A stretch of DNA of 64,000 nucleotides, from IMG/VR virus record IMGVR_UViG_3300030419_006839, positions 40,852 through 104,851 of that record; one strand, written 5' to 3'. The notes beneath the pieces are model-generated. The model was not told where the DNA came from. It saw only the letters and a program-made list of their open reading frames with translations, and searched no databases. The stretch is from a virus. The position numbers and the translations under genes are program-made. This document shows, piece after piece, positions 43,586-50,840 of this stretch (position 1 is its first letter; each line of letters opens with the position of its first letter).

Positions 43586-44026
43586 TTAAGCTGTTGGATA
43601 TTGTTGAAAAAAGTTAATTTCTAATTGTTTATAATCACCATTAGCTTCCTTTTTTTTGATCCACTCTTGTTCTTCATTAACAATTTCTGCTATTTTTTCT
43701 AAAAATTCTAAGTTATTAAACATATGCGGTTGTTCATATATTGATATATTATTTATTTCAATTGGTTTATAACCTTGTAGGTTGATTGTTACATCAACGG
43801 AACTAATCGTGCAATCATCATGTTGATGACCGTAATAATTAAATTCTTCCATAGTAAACATATCTTCGTCAAAATAGTCTATTTCAGGTAAAAAATCTTC
43901 AATCTCAAAAGAATCATTGCATTCTAAAGTTCCAGAAACAAGGCTTGAAACCTCTGTTCTAAAATGGACTTTATTAATAGTAATGTCTTTAGCACTAATT
44001 TCTTGTTTTAATTTTAAATTATCCAT
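43586..44026 (-). CDS. Unknown 146-aa acidic protein
   Basis: Many Asp/Glu/Asn and a His cluster (YYGHQHDDC). Starts inside the end of the upstream gene (8-base overlap). No family recognised. Confidence 0.5.
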   Translation of the reverse strand: MDNLKLKQEISAKDITINKVHFRTEVSSLVSGTLECNDSFEIEDFLPEIDYFDEDMFTMEEFNYYGHQHDDCTISSVDVTINLQGYKPIEINNISIYEQPHMFNNLEFLEKIAEIVNEEQEWIKKKEANGDYKQLEINFFQQYPTA

Positions 44027-44228
44027 AAATATCTAACTTTGCTCCTAAATTTGGGTTAGTAGATTTTGCCTTTTTTCTTTCATGTTTTGCTAAATCTAAA
44101 GTTGCTTCTATCCTTATTTCTCTTTTTGCATGTTGGATTTCATTGTATAATTGAAATTGTTCCAACGTACTAAAGTTTGCTATCCTACTTTGTCTCAAGA
44201 ATCTTGGATTCATGAATGTAGTTATCAT
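44019..44228 (-). CDS. Unknown 69-aa basic helical protein
   Basis: Arg/Lys-rich helices (LAKHERKKAKSTNP). Stop and start shared with neighbours (TAATG-type). No family recognised. Confidence 0.5.
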   Translation of the reverse strand: MITTFMNPRFLRQSRIANFSTLEQFQLYNEIQHAKREIRIEATLDLAKHERKKAKSTNPNLGAKLDIYG

Positions 44229-44485
44229 TACTCACTCCATACTTTAATAGCATTTGATTTAATCTCTGAAACATAAACATCTCCTAAATCATAACTTCCC
44301 CAATTTAAAGGTGATGAAACACCACAAAACCAACGAGCATTTTTATTCTTTGCTTCATTTGTTGGTGATTGCCATTTTTTTAAAACTTTCCAAGTCCATC
44401 CTTCAGCATTTCCAACACCTTTCCATATTTCATATGGTTCGTTTAAATTTCTAGTTTTTGCACAATAGTTTTTCTCTCTTGCCAT
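44228..44485 (-). CDS. Unknown 85-aa Trp-rich protein
   Basis: Seven Trp in 85 residues (WKGVGNAEGWTWKVLKKWQS). AAGGAG precedes the ATG and P4 lies 30 bases upstream. Trp-rich beta proteins of this kind are often phage inhibitors, but nothing here shows which target. Confidence 0.55.
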   Translation of the reverse strand: MAREKNYCAKTRNLNEPYEIWKGVGNAEGWTWKVLKKWQSPTNEAKNKNARWFCGVSSPLNWGSYDLGDVYVSEIKSNAIKVWSE

Positions 44486-44515
44486 TCAGTACTCCTTAAT
44501 TCGTTCTTTGTTCCT

Positions 44516-44550
44516 ATTATATAATATCGACAATTCCTAGAAAACTTTAG
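44516..44550 (-). promoter_or_regulatory. Phage promoter P4 (- strand)
   Basis: CTAAAGTTTTCTAGGAATTG, then TCGATATTATATAATA. Preceded by the GGCCCCAGGCCC element and A8/T7 tracts. Confidence 0.85.
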
Positions 44551-44661
44551 CCTTTTTTTCAAAAAAAGTGCCTTTTTTTTGATTTAATTTTTTCTGTAAA
44601 ACATTATTACTTTATTATAGGACGTGTTGATGGGCCTGGGGCCATTGATTAGGCTAACATT

Positions 44662-44850
44662 TCAGATTCCATAATCATCTAAAAAAGTTTGACATATTAC
44701 TTGACATAATTCATCTGTCAGTCTGTCTTTGACTGAAGGTCTATTTGAATTTTCTTGCTCTAAGTCATCGAGGTAGTCATAACATGAATTAGATAGAACG
44801 GTTATAATATCTTCCTGTAGTTGTTCTCTGAGTTCTTTAAGTATTTTCAT
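44662..44850 (-). CDS. Unknown 62-aa acidic protein
   Basis: Helical, Glu/Leu-rich with three Cys. Follows the GP88 gene by 3 bases. No family recognised. Confidence 0.5.
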   Translation of the reverse strand: MKILKELREQLQEDIITVLSNSCYDYLDDLEQENSNRPSVKDRLTDELCQVICQTFLDDYGI

Positions 44851-44853
44851 TGA

Positions 44854-45588
44854 TTATGCCACCTTTCCATACTTTATTTTTTCAATCTGTAATAAATTTT
44901 TAGATTCTCCATTTGCTTTAGCTCCATGATATTCGTAAGCTATACATTCGATATTTTCATTCCAACATGCACGACATTCTTGACATTGACCACCTTGCGA
45001 ACCACTTGGACAAAAATATATACCACTTTCTTTGTTGTCTTTATGCAAACTAAATTCATCTTTAGTTAAGACTACAGAATGTGTTTGATGTTGATTTGGT
45101 TTGAATGGTTTATTCTTAAACGGTGAGCTAACTCTAATGGTTAAATTTTCAGGTTTGTTTACAAACTGTTTTTTATGTTGCCATTCTTTTGTTGGTAGCC
45201 AATGGTTTATATGTGGCGTTTTTCTACAAATCTCATATATATCTGATAAGTGTTGTAAGTCAATAATATCTCCAGCATCAAACCATCTAAAAAATGGAAC
45301 TCGTTGCATTAATTTTGAATTGTTTAGAATAAAAACTACAGATTCTACCCATAATTTTCTATTGGATAAATATTTTTGATAACGATTTTCTAACGCATTT
45401 TTTACATTAGAAAATTTATATCGTCCATTATCTGCATAACATCCAAAACAAGCAGAACCCTCCACTTCGATCAATACAGATCCCGTATCACAATATTCTA
45501 CTGGAATATTCCATGAAAGTGCTGGCATTTTTCCTGCATCGCTTAATCCACCAATATTTTCATTTGCTTGTTTAATTGTAGTTACCAT
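44854..45588 (-). CDS. GP88-family phage protein
   Basis: 244 residues. Starts with ...GKMPALSWNIP and SACFGCYADNGRYKF, the pattern of the GP88 family first seen in mycobacteriophages. The middle has FRWFDAGDI and the C-terminus has a Cys cluster (CPSGSQGGQCQECRACW), a likely metal centre. The family has no assigned activity, but the Cys clusters suggest a Fe-S or zinc protein. AAAGGAA precedes the ATG. Confidence 0.8.
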   Translation of the reverse strand: MVTTIKQANENIGGLSDAGKMPALSWNIPVEYCDTGSVLIEVEGSACFGCYADNGRYKFSNVKNALENRYQKYLSNRKLWVESVVFILNNSKLMQRVPFFRWFDAGDIIDLQHLSDIYEICRKTPHINHWLPTKEWQHKKQFVNKPENLTIRVSSPFKNKPFKPNQHQTHSVVLTKDEFSLHKDNKESGIYFCPSGSQGGQCQECRACWNENIECIAYEYHGAKANGESKNLLQIEKIKYGKVA

Positions 45589-45626
45589 TTTATTCCTTTG
45601 TCTTAAGTTTAGGTTAATTGCTTCCT

Positions 45627-45661
45627 ATTATATAATATCGACAATTACTAGAAAACTTTAG
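45627..45661 (-). promoter_or_regulatory. Phage promoter P5 (- strand)
   Basis: CTAAAGTTTTCTAGTAATTG, then TCGATATTATATAATA. It starts the GP88 unit. The upstream module has the AAAAAAAAGTGAC and TTTTTTT tracts. Confidence 0.85.
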
Positions 45662-45765
45662 CCCTTTTTGTAAAAAAAGTCACTTTTTTTTGATTTTATT
45701 TTTTCCTACAAAGATTGGAATGTTTTGGAAATGGGATGGTGATCTCGCCTACGGCATTGAGAAGT

Positions 45766-46014
45766 AAAAAAAGCAAGCTACTCGCCCCTCGATGTTTACT
45801 TTGAGTCGAAACTCATGACTTATAATCTAAGCCATATTCAACACCTCTTTGTACTTTCGGAGTTTTCACTTGCCGATGAGAGCAACGTCCAAAGAATGGT
45901 AGATCTACGTAGGACTTCTAGAATGTTTTGTAGCGTGGATCAGACGCATCACTCATTATGGAATATCCGCATTCGGATCTTACATGCTTTTAAGCTCATC
46001 TTTCCTATAGAAAT
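45766..46014 (-). ncRNA. Candidate structured non-coding RNA
   Basis: A ~230-base stretch between the 46015 gene and the next module has no convincing frame and is about 41% GC by hand count, well above the genome. On the - strand it contains a hairpin ATCCG-AATG-CGGAT, a UUCG-capped hairpin (GAGTTTCGACTC), and ends in GCGAG-TAG-CTTGC followed by seven T, a rho-independent terminator. It could be a 3'-UTR-derived or independent RNA. No known family recognised. Confidence 0.5.
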
Positions 46015-46434
46015 TTATAAATCCATATGGTAACCGTAATCCTCATCTGTACCAAAACCTGCAGATGCTAATGCTTCGCCATCATCTGAATAATCATCCA
46101 CAGTATTTAATGAATCTGTATCATAAAATGCTTGTTGCCACCATGAATTAACTTGATTTGTTAGTTCCTCATAAATCCTTGCTTGAAGGAATTGAAAAAT
46201 ATTTTCACAACTTGAAATAGAAACAAATCCAGAATCAGATTCAAAACCCAAATCTGTATCATCTTTTAAGTATTCGATATACTCCCAATTTGATGTTGGC
46301 ATTTGACGGTCAATTTCTTCAGTAATTAACCTTTCACTGTCAAAAGTACTAAATTCTTCAGCACTCATGTTATCAATTTCTGATCTAATTTCATCACAAA
46401 TATTTTTTGCTAATCTTTCAACTTTAATAGACAT
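46015..46434 (-). CDS. Unknown 139-aa acidic protein
   Basis: Strongly acidic with a Ser/Asp/Gly-rich end (DDYSDDGEALASAGFGTDED). Starts 3 bases after the preceding stop. Downstream of it is the structured-RNA region. No family recognised. Confidence 0.55.
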   Translation of the reverse strand: MSIKVERLAKNICDEIRSEIDNMSAEEFSTFDSERLITEEIDRQMPTSNWEYIEYLKDDTDLGFESDSGFVSISSCENIFQFLQARIYEELTNQVNSWWQQAFYDTDSLNTVDDYSDDGEALASAGFGTDEDYGYHMDL

Positions 46435-46437
46435 AAA

Positions 46438-46641
46438 TTAAACTCCTAAAAAAATTTCATCTTGACAAGTTTGACACAAACCAGAAATTCTATATTCTTT
46501 TTTTGATATATCATCTCTGAAATTTAGATTTACTTTGTGTGGTTCTTTTGAAACACAAGAATTGTTAGTAATTGATTCTGTTCTATCAAATAGAGAATCT
46601 AAAAATATTTCAATTGGTCTTGATTTTTTAGTTGGTTTCAT
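46438..46641 (-). CDS. Unknown 67-aa CxxC protein
   Basis: Basic N-terminus, then a Cys pair (GLCQTCQDE). P6 lies only ~12 bases before the ATG, so the leader is extremely short (TATAATAGAGGTAAGTTATG). No family recognised. Confidence 0.55.
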   Translation of the reverse strand: MKPTKKSRPIEIFLDSLFDRTESITNNSCVSKEPHKVNLNFRDDISKKEYRISGLCQTCQDEIFLGV

Positions 46642-46652
46642 AACTTACCTCT

Positions 46653-46687
46653 ATTATATAATATCGACAGTTTCAAGAAAACTTTAG
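46653..46687 (-). promoter_or_regulatory. Phage promoter P6 (- strand)
   Basis: CTAAAGTTTTCTTGAAACTG, then TCGATATTATATAATA, placed so that the -10-like box is about 12 bases from the start codon. The ribosome site is GAGGT. Confidence 0.85.
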
Positions 46688-46830
46688 GAAAAAATCAATT
46701 ATTTTTTGAAAAAAACTGATTTTTTTTTCTTCAATTTTTGATTCTTTCTTTTTATATCTGACACCTGTATGTAGATTCAAATCTTCACTTTTTAGCTTTC
46801 TATTGACATTATCTGATCGCTTAAATTTTG

Positions 46831-46980
46831 TCATTCAGCTTTACCAAGTTTTATGTTGCCGTTGCTTTCCTCTACTTTTGGATCATCATCTTTTTTGAGT
46901 TTGGCTCGTTTGATTCTTGCTTTGTGCCTTGCAAGTCTAATTCGTTTTTTACGATTCTGTAATTTTCTAGTGTGTTTCAT
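46831..46980 (-). CDS. Small very basic protein (49 aa)
   Basis: ATG 46980, preceded by AGAGGAA. Arg/Lys-rich first half (MKHTRKLQNRKKRIRLARHK), then an acidic Asp stretch. The opposite charges at the two ends suggest a nucleic-acid-binding peptide with a tail. No family recognised. Confidence 0.5.
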   Translation of the reverse strand: MKHTRKLQNRKKRIRLARHKARIKRAKLKKDDDPKVEESNGNIKLGKAE

Positions 46981-46996
46981 ATTTCCTCTTTACCTC

Positions 46997-47032
46997 TATT
47001 ATATAATATCGACAATTTTGAGAAAACTTTAG
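46997..47032 (-). promoter_or_regulatory. Phage promoter P7 (- strand)
   Basis: CTAAAGTTTTCTCAAAATTG, then TCGATATTATATAATA, followed by GAGGTAAAGAGG. Drives the basic 49-aa gene. Confidence 0.85.
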
Positions 47033-47136
47033 CCCTTTTTGTAAAAAAAAGCAACTTTTTTTTGATTTAATTTTTTCTGAGAATACCATAAACCTGTGTT
47101 ATACCTGCATTGGTGTGTTGGAATACATTGAGAACC

Positions 47137-47352
47137 TTATACATTCCACCCGTTTAATCTTAAATCGTTTAAATGTGATTGTAAAGGTTCCAATGTATCA
47201 GTATTTACTGTTATTATATGGTTGGTTTCAACGACTAAAACATCGCATTCTTGTTTTGACTTACCAGAAAAAGTATTTATTTTTTTTCTGGTAAATTCAC
47301 GAATGGATACATTTTTATTTATTGCTTTACAAAAGTGTGTTGCTACTTTCAT
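47137..47352 (-). CDS. Unknown 71-aa protein
   Basis: Mixed, with ECDVLVVETNHIITVNTDT. Its ATG overlaps the previous stop by one base. No family recognised. Confidence 0.5.
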   Translation of the reverse strand: MKVATHFCKAINKNVSIREFTRKKINTFSGKSKQECDVLVVETNHIITVNTDTLEPLQSHLNDLRLNGWNV

Positions 47353-47771
47353 TAGAAACTCCTAACAAAATCATGGAAGTCATACGTTGATAATAATTGA
47401 GTCATTCTTTTTTCTATTTCTGTTGCGTGTATAATATCAGCAAATTTTAGGTTTTCCATTATTCGATGATATGCAACTATTGGAGGAATACTGTTGTCTA
47501 AATTATCATACATTAAATTAAAATCTTCCTTCAATTCTGAAATTTGTTCTTTTGTTAGTTTGTTTTCCCATTCTCCAAGCTTCATTCTTTTATTTAAGCT
47601 ACCGCTTTTTGAGAATGATAACATTGTGTCAATCCTTACCTTTGAGGCTTTTCTGGTTAAATCATTTTTTTGTTCTTTAGTAAATGATTTTGACACACCA
47701 TCTAAAACTTTAGAAATAAACTCTTTTGAAATGTTTACTTGTTGGTTTGTTAGATCTGCTAAATTTTGCAT
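47352..47771 (-). CDS. Unknown 139-aa basic helical protein
   Basis: Mostly helical, Lys/Leu-rich, no Cys. AGAGGTAA lies before the ATG and P8 is close upstream. No family recognised. Confidence 0.55.
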   Translation of the reverse strand: MQNLADLTNQQVNISKEFISKVLDGVSKSFTKEQKNDLTRKASKVRIDTMLSFSKSGSLNKRMKLGEWENKLTKEQISELKEDFNLMYDNLDNSIPPIVAYHRIMENLKFADIIHATEIEKRMTQLLSTYDFHDFVRSF

Positions 47772-47788
47772 GTTTACCTCTTTTGTAT

Positions 47789-47824
47789 ACTATATAATAT
47801 CGACAGCTTTGATGGAAACTTTAG
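47789..47824 (-). promoter_or_regulatory. Phage promoter P8 (- strand)
   Basis: CTAAAGTTTCCATCAAAGCT, then GTCGATATTATATAGTA. Directly upstream is copy 1 of the 156-bp repeat. Confidence 0.8.
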
Positions 47825-47845
47825 GAAAAAAGTGATTTTTTTTTG

Positions 47846-48001
47846 CCCCATTTTTTGAAAAGTTGGCACGATTTATAATCACTTTTTTGCTTTGAATCAT
47901 TTTTTGAATCTTGAAACCCTTGCTATTACTCGCTTTGGCGAGATTGCAAATCCCCTTTTTTCTTTTCACCCTCAAAGAAAGAAAAAAGGGGTTTGTAATA
48001 A
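47846..48001 (-). repeat. 156-bp repeat, copy 1
   Basis: Three copies (here, 49191, 50605) share blocks TGCCAACTTT, GATTCAAAA, AGCAAGGG, GATTTGCAAT and a long hairpin with GGGG/CCCC and A/T arms at the outer end. Inner hairpin CTCGC-CAAA-GCGAG. A reading frame runs through copies 1 and 3, but a stop breaks it in copy 2, so an RNA or DNA element is more likely than a protein. Confidence 0.75.
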
Positions 48002-48037
48002 CCTGTAGTTATACAGTTAAGATTAAATCTAACTGAC

Positions 48038-48265
48038 TTAATTTAATAAGTCAGTTAGTTTATTATCCCATAAAATAGTTGACAATCTTGATGCTATTTC
48101 ATATATATGTTCTTCCGCACAATCATTTCCATTTTCGTTTTCCTGAAATTTATATTCACAAAATTCCACATAATTATCATATTCTACCTCTAATAAATAA
48201 GTTAGTATAGTTTGTATATCAATTGATATATCAAAAATTAAATTAGATCTTTCTTGTTCAGTCAT
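48038..48265 (-). CDS. Unknown 75-aa acidic protein
   Basis: Helical and acidic. Its last codons sit inside a perfect hairpin (AACTGACTTA / TAAGTCAGTT at 48030-48058) that probably ends transcription. Overlaps the next gene start by 8 bases. Confidence 0.5.
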   Translation of the reverse strand: MTEQERSNLIFDISIDIQTILTYLLEVEYDNYVEFCEYKFQENENGNDCAEEHIYEIASRLSTILWDNKLTDLLN

Positions 48266-48425
48266 TTTCTTCTACTATTTCACTCCATAAAGAAATAAAA
48301 TTTTCAGACTCATAATACATAGATTTATATAGCAAGTCTTGTATTTCATCAATTGGATTACTTGAAGTTTCAATAATCCATCTTGCTATTTTTTCTAACT
48401 GTTTGTCATTGTATGGTTCTTTCAT
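48258..48425 (-). CDS. Unknown 55-aa protein
   Basis: The start is set at ATG 48425, directly after the upstream stop; a GTG at 48446 overlaps that gene. Helical (YNDKQLEKIARWIIETS). No family recognised. Confidence 0.45.
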   Translation of the reverse strand: MKEPYNDKQLEKIARWIIETSSNPIDEIQDLLYKSMYYESENFISLWSEIVEEND

Positions 48426-48427
48426 AA

Positions 48428-48682
48428 TTATATACCCATAATCCACTTATCTAAAGCATAATTAAATTTATTCTTTTCTTTTATTGGATCAATTCCAACC
48501 TTATGAAAAGTGTAGTTTACTGAATCATCCATATAGTCATAATACGTTTGTTGATTGTCAAACTTTGGTGATTTTCTCTCATTATTATAAGAATTACAAG
48601 CTTCATTAAAACCATTGAAAATATCTTGAAAAATAGTGTTTTTGGTTGAAAGTTCTTTACCGTTCCAAATTACTTTTGGCAT
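48428..48682 (-). CDS. Unknown 84-aa protein, paralogue A (WNGK family)
   Basis: ATG 48682 with AAGGAG 8 bases before; a longer frame has no site. Shares VIWNGKELS, then IFQDIFNGFNEAC, with the 49798 protein (INWNGKLRP, IFHDIVEGLWDAI). Function unknown. Confidence 0.55.
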   Translation of the reverse strand: MPKVIWNGKELSTKNTIFQDIFNGFNEACNSYNNERKSPKFDNQQTYYDYMDDSVNYTFHKVGIDPIKEKNKFNYALDKWIMGI

Positions 48683-48683
48683 T

Positions 48684-48857
48684 CTAATATTCTCCTTCAA
48701 ATCTCTCATCTTTAATCATTGTTGCTTGAAATTTTGGGTCTAATTTCATATAGATAGTTTTAGGTTTTGACGGTTGTGCAAGATACATCTTGCCATCATC
48801 ATCAATAAATAAAACCTTAAACCAAATTCCGAGAATTTTAACTTCGTAATTTTCCAT
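48684..48857 (-). CDS. Unknown 57-aa protein
   Basis: ATG 48857, shortly after P9. Beta-rich (ENYEVKILGIWFKVLFI), then a basic middle. Its end overlaps the next gene's start region. No family recognised. Confidence 0.5.
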   Translation of the reverse strand: MENYEVKILGIWFKVLFIDDDGKMYLAQPSKPKTIYMKLDPKFQATMIKDERFEGEY

Positions 48858-48874
48858 ATTAGTAATTTACCTCT

Positions 48875-48909
48875 AATATATAATATCGACAGTTTTGAGA
48901 AAACTTTAG
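48875..48909 (-). promoter_or_regulatory. Phage promoter P9 (- strand)
   Basis: CTAAAGTTTTCTCAAAACTG, then TCGATATTATATATTA. Its TAA is the stop codon of the upstream 53-aa gene; GAGGTAA serves the next gene. Confidence 0.85.
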
Positions 48910-49067
48910 CTTTTTTTGATAAAGTTTTTTCCTAAAGTTTCGTAAACTCTTTTCATAAATTTTTCACGATTTTTTCTATATTCCTTAATTCTTTTCTGTT
49001 CTTTAGTTAAACCAATAACATCAATTTTTTCGTGTAAGTTATGAGGGATTGTTTTAATAATATTCAA
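48906..49067 (-). CDS. Unknown 53-aa basic protein, TTG start, paralogue A
   Basis: TTG 49067 with TAGGG 7 bases upstream. NIIKTIPHNLHEKIDVIGL, then KRIKEYRKNREKFMKRVYET, nearly repeats the 50013 protein. Very basic at the end. Upstream, 49064-49141 could hold a 25-codon frame (weak). Function unknown. Confidence 0.6.
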   Translation of the reverse strand: MNIIKTIPHNLHEKIDVIGLTKEQKRIKEYRKNREKFMKRVYETLGKNFIKKS

Positions 49068-49190
49068 GTTGTTACCCTATTGGTAAAATATTCTGGTTTA
49101 AATTTCTTGCATCTAAAACTTGTCGGTTCACAATGCACCACTTTCTATAAATATCAGTTTTTTGGATAGTAAGTTTTTTAATTTTTCTTA

Positions 49191-49346
49191 CCCCATTTTC
49201 TGGAAAGTTGGCATGATTTATAATCGCTTTTTTGCTTTGAATCATCTTTTGAATCCTTCAACCCTTGCTATCATTGGGTTTGAGGAGATTGCAAATCCCC
49301 TTTTTTCTTTTCACCCTTAAAGAAAGAAAAAAGGGGTTTGTAATAA
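49191..49346 (-). repeat. 156-bp repeat, copy 2
   Basis: Second copy of the repeat described at 47846. It differs from copies 1 and 3 in the inner hairpin and has a TGA in the frame where the others have sense codons. Followed on the + strand by GGGC-AGTTAA-GCCC, a possible terminator for the 49382 gene. No promoter of the usual type is next to this copy. Confidence 0.75.
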
Positions 49347-49381
49347 GGTAGAGAAGGGCAGTTAAGCCCAACTCTATTGAT

Positions 49382-49786
49382 TTACTTATCTATAGTCATT
49401 TTTATTGTAGCAATATATACAACACCACTTTTATCAGTTTCTAGTTGTTGTGTTTCAACCCTTGATTTTTTTAGGGTATTTGTTTGCAAATAATCAGCTA
49501 ATTCTGTTCTTGCCATATGTTTTGCTTTATTTATAGCAAGTTGTACATTTCTACTTCTAGCCTGTTTTATAGTTGTTATTTTCTTTGGTGTTTCTATCAC
49601 TTTAGTTGTTGGTTCTAAAGGCATATTAATATTTTTAGAAGAACATCCAGAAACACATAAAAAAACTATACCTAAAATTAATATTGAACCTAAAACAAAA
49701 ACTGTTTCGATTGCATCCTTAATATCATCTTTAATGCTTGTTCTAATTTCTTGGTTTTGCAATTGATTTCCTTGATACATTTTCAT
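49382..49786 (-). CDS. Lipoprotein with LPP20-like domain
   Basis: Contains a hydrophobic helix and a lipobox (LCVSGCSS) after a 26-residue charged N-terminus. The mature part ends in repeated Ala/Lys/Arg helices (AINKAKHMARTELADYL) followed by a beta strand, the layout of LPP20-type lipoproteins. Likely outer membrane. The long charged N-terminus is unusual for a lipoprotein signal. Confidence 0.6.
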   Translation of the reverse strand: MKMYQGNQLQNQEIRTSIKDDIKDAIETVFVLGSILILGIVFLCVSGCSSKNINMPLEPTTKVIETPKKITTIKQARSRNVQLAINKAKHMARTELADYLQTNTLKKSRVETQQLETDKSGVVYIATIKMTIDK

Positions 49787-49797
49787 ATTGCTTCCTC

Positions 49798-50004
49798 TTA
49801 TCTAATCCAGTTTGGGTTATCTTTATAGTGAAATGATTTTTTCCAATCCTCAAATTTTTCTGCTTGTTTGTCTATTTCATAATCTTCTATTGCATCCCAT
49901 AATCCTTCAACTATATCATGGAAAATATTTTTTTCATTTTTTGGCCTTAATTTTCCATTCCAATTAATTTCTAAATTGTTAGTAATCCCTTCTATTTTAT
50001 ACAT
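49798..50004 (-). CDS. Unknown 68-aa protein, paralogue B (WNGK family)
   Basis: Paralogue of the 48428 protein with the same INWNGKL and NIFHDIVEG core. TATTCC/weak site before the ATG. Function unknown. Confidence 0.55.
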   Translation of the reverse strand: MYKIEGITNNLEINWNGKLRPKNEKNIFHDIVEGLWDAIEDYEIDKQAEKFEDWKKSFHYKDNPNWIR

Positions 50005-50012
50005 TGTTATTC

Positions 50013-50168
50013 CTATTTTATAAAGTTTTTTCCTAAAGTTTCGTAAACTCTTTTCATAAAGTTCTCACGATTTTGTTGATATTTCTTGATTCTCTTTTGT
50101 TCTTTAGACAAACCAATAACATCAATTTTTTCGTGTAATTTGTGGGGTATCGTTTCAATAATTTTCAT
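50013..50168 (-). CDS. Unknown 51-aa basic protein, paralogue B
   Basis: Start set at ATG 50168 behind AAAGGGAAA; the longer frame covers the promoter. MKIIETIPHKLHEKIDVIGL matches the 48906 protein. The pair plus the WNGK pair shows a duplicated block. Confidence 0.6.
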   Translation of the reverse strand: MKIIETIPHKLHEKIDVIGLSKEQKRIKKYQQNRENFMKRVYETLGKNFIK

Positions 50169-50186
50169 ATTTTCCCTTTGTTCTCT

Positions 50187-50221
50187 ACTATATAATATCG
50201 ACAGTTTCAAGAAAACTTTAG
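50187..50221 (-). promoter_or_regulatory. Phage promoter P10 (- strand)
   Basis: CTAAAGTTTTCTTGAAACTG, then TCGATATTATATAGTA. Drives the duplicated block. Confidence 0.85.
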
Positions 50222-50228
50222 TAGTTTT

Positions 50229-50495
50229 TTACAATGAAATGTAACTTTTTGATGAATTAAATAACCAATTTTCAACTAGAAACTTATCAATTAGATTATT
50301 TCTATATGCGTTTAGAAATTCCTCATCAGTTACAGATAACAAACAATCATCCCATGCAAAAAAAGTATTTTCACCATCTTCTATTTCATAAACTCCATTT
50401 TCCCTATCTATTTTCGTGATAGCATAATAACGACTTTTTCGGTCTATGTTTCTAGTTGGAATGGTTTTTACGATTTGGCGAATGCTGTGGTTCAT
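50229..50495 (-). CDS. Unknown 88-aa protein
   Basis: Beta-rich first half (YYAITKIDRENGVYEIEDGE), helical end. AAGAGGAAA precedes the ATG, P11 upstream. No family recognised. Confidence 0.55.
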   Translation of the reverse strand: MNHSIRQIVKTIPTRNIDRKSRYYAITKIDRENGVYEIEDGENTFFAWDDCLLSVTDEEFLNAYRNNLIDKFLVENWLFNSSKSYISL

Positions 50496-50513
50496 AATTG
50501 TATTTCCTCTTAT

Positions 50514-50548
50514 ACTATATAATATCGACAGTTTCTAAAAAACTTTAG
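50514..50548 (-). promoter_or_regulatory. Phage promoter P11 (- strand)
   Basis: CTAAAGTTTTTTAGAAACTG, then TCGATATTATATAGTA. First promoter of the 39-50 kb - strand block; copy 3 of the repeat is upstream. Confidence 0.85.
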
Positions 50549-50604
50549 AAAAAAAAACAACTTTTTCAAAAAATTTTCCAAAGTAAAAAAATAATTTTTC
50601 ACAC

Positions 50605-50760
50605 CCCCATTTTCTGGAAAGTTGGCACGATTTATATTTGTTTTTTTGCTTTGGAACATTTTTTGAATCTCTAAACCCTTGCTATCACTGGCTTTGCCGT
50701 GATTGCAAATCCCTTTTTTTCTTCTCACCTATAGAGGAAGAAAAAAGGGGTTTGTAATAA
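50605..50760 (-). repeat. 156-bp repeat, copy 3
   Basis: Third copy of the repeat. The inner hairpin has an extra bulged base (CAC-T-GGC against GCCGTG) that keeps pairing. The outer arms and the TGCCAACTTT and GATTCAAAA blocks are the same as the others. It borders the end of the - strand block, next to a divergent + gene. Confidence 0.75.
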
Positions 50761-50840
50761 GCTACCCTAACACAGTATATCCACATTCTCACTTATAGAT
50801 ATATACACATCTTTTTACTTCTTGCAAATTTAATTATGTT

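Noticed and set aside
46750-46800. tRNA-like T arm (AGATTCAAATCT)
   Set aside because: No acceptor, D or anticodon arm can be built around it; no tRNA gene was found in the window.
47790-47975. Basic 61-aa - strand frame in the first 156-bp repeat
   Set aside because: It starts inside a strong hairpin, lacks a proper site, and the same frame is broken by a stop in copy 2; a structural element fits better.
50510-50728. 72-aa - strand frame in the third repeat
   Set aside because: It begins in the hairpin of the repeat and runs through the phage promoter; the same argument as for copy 1.
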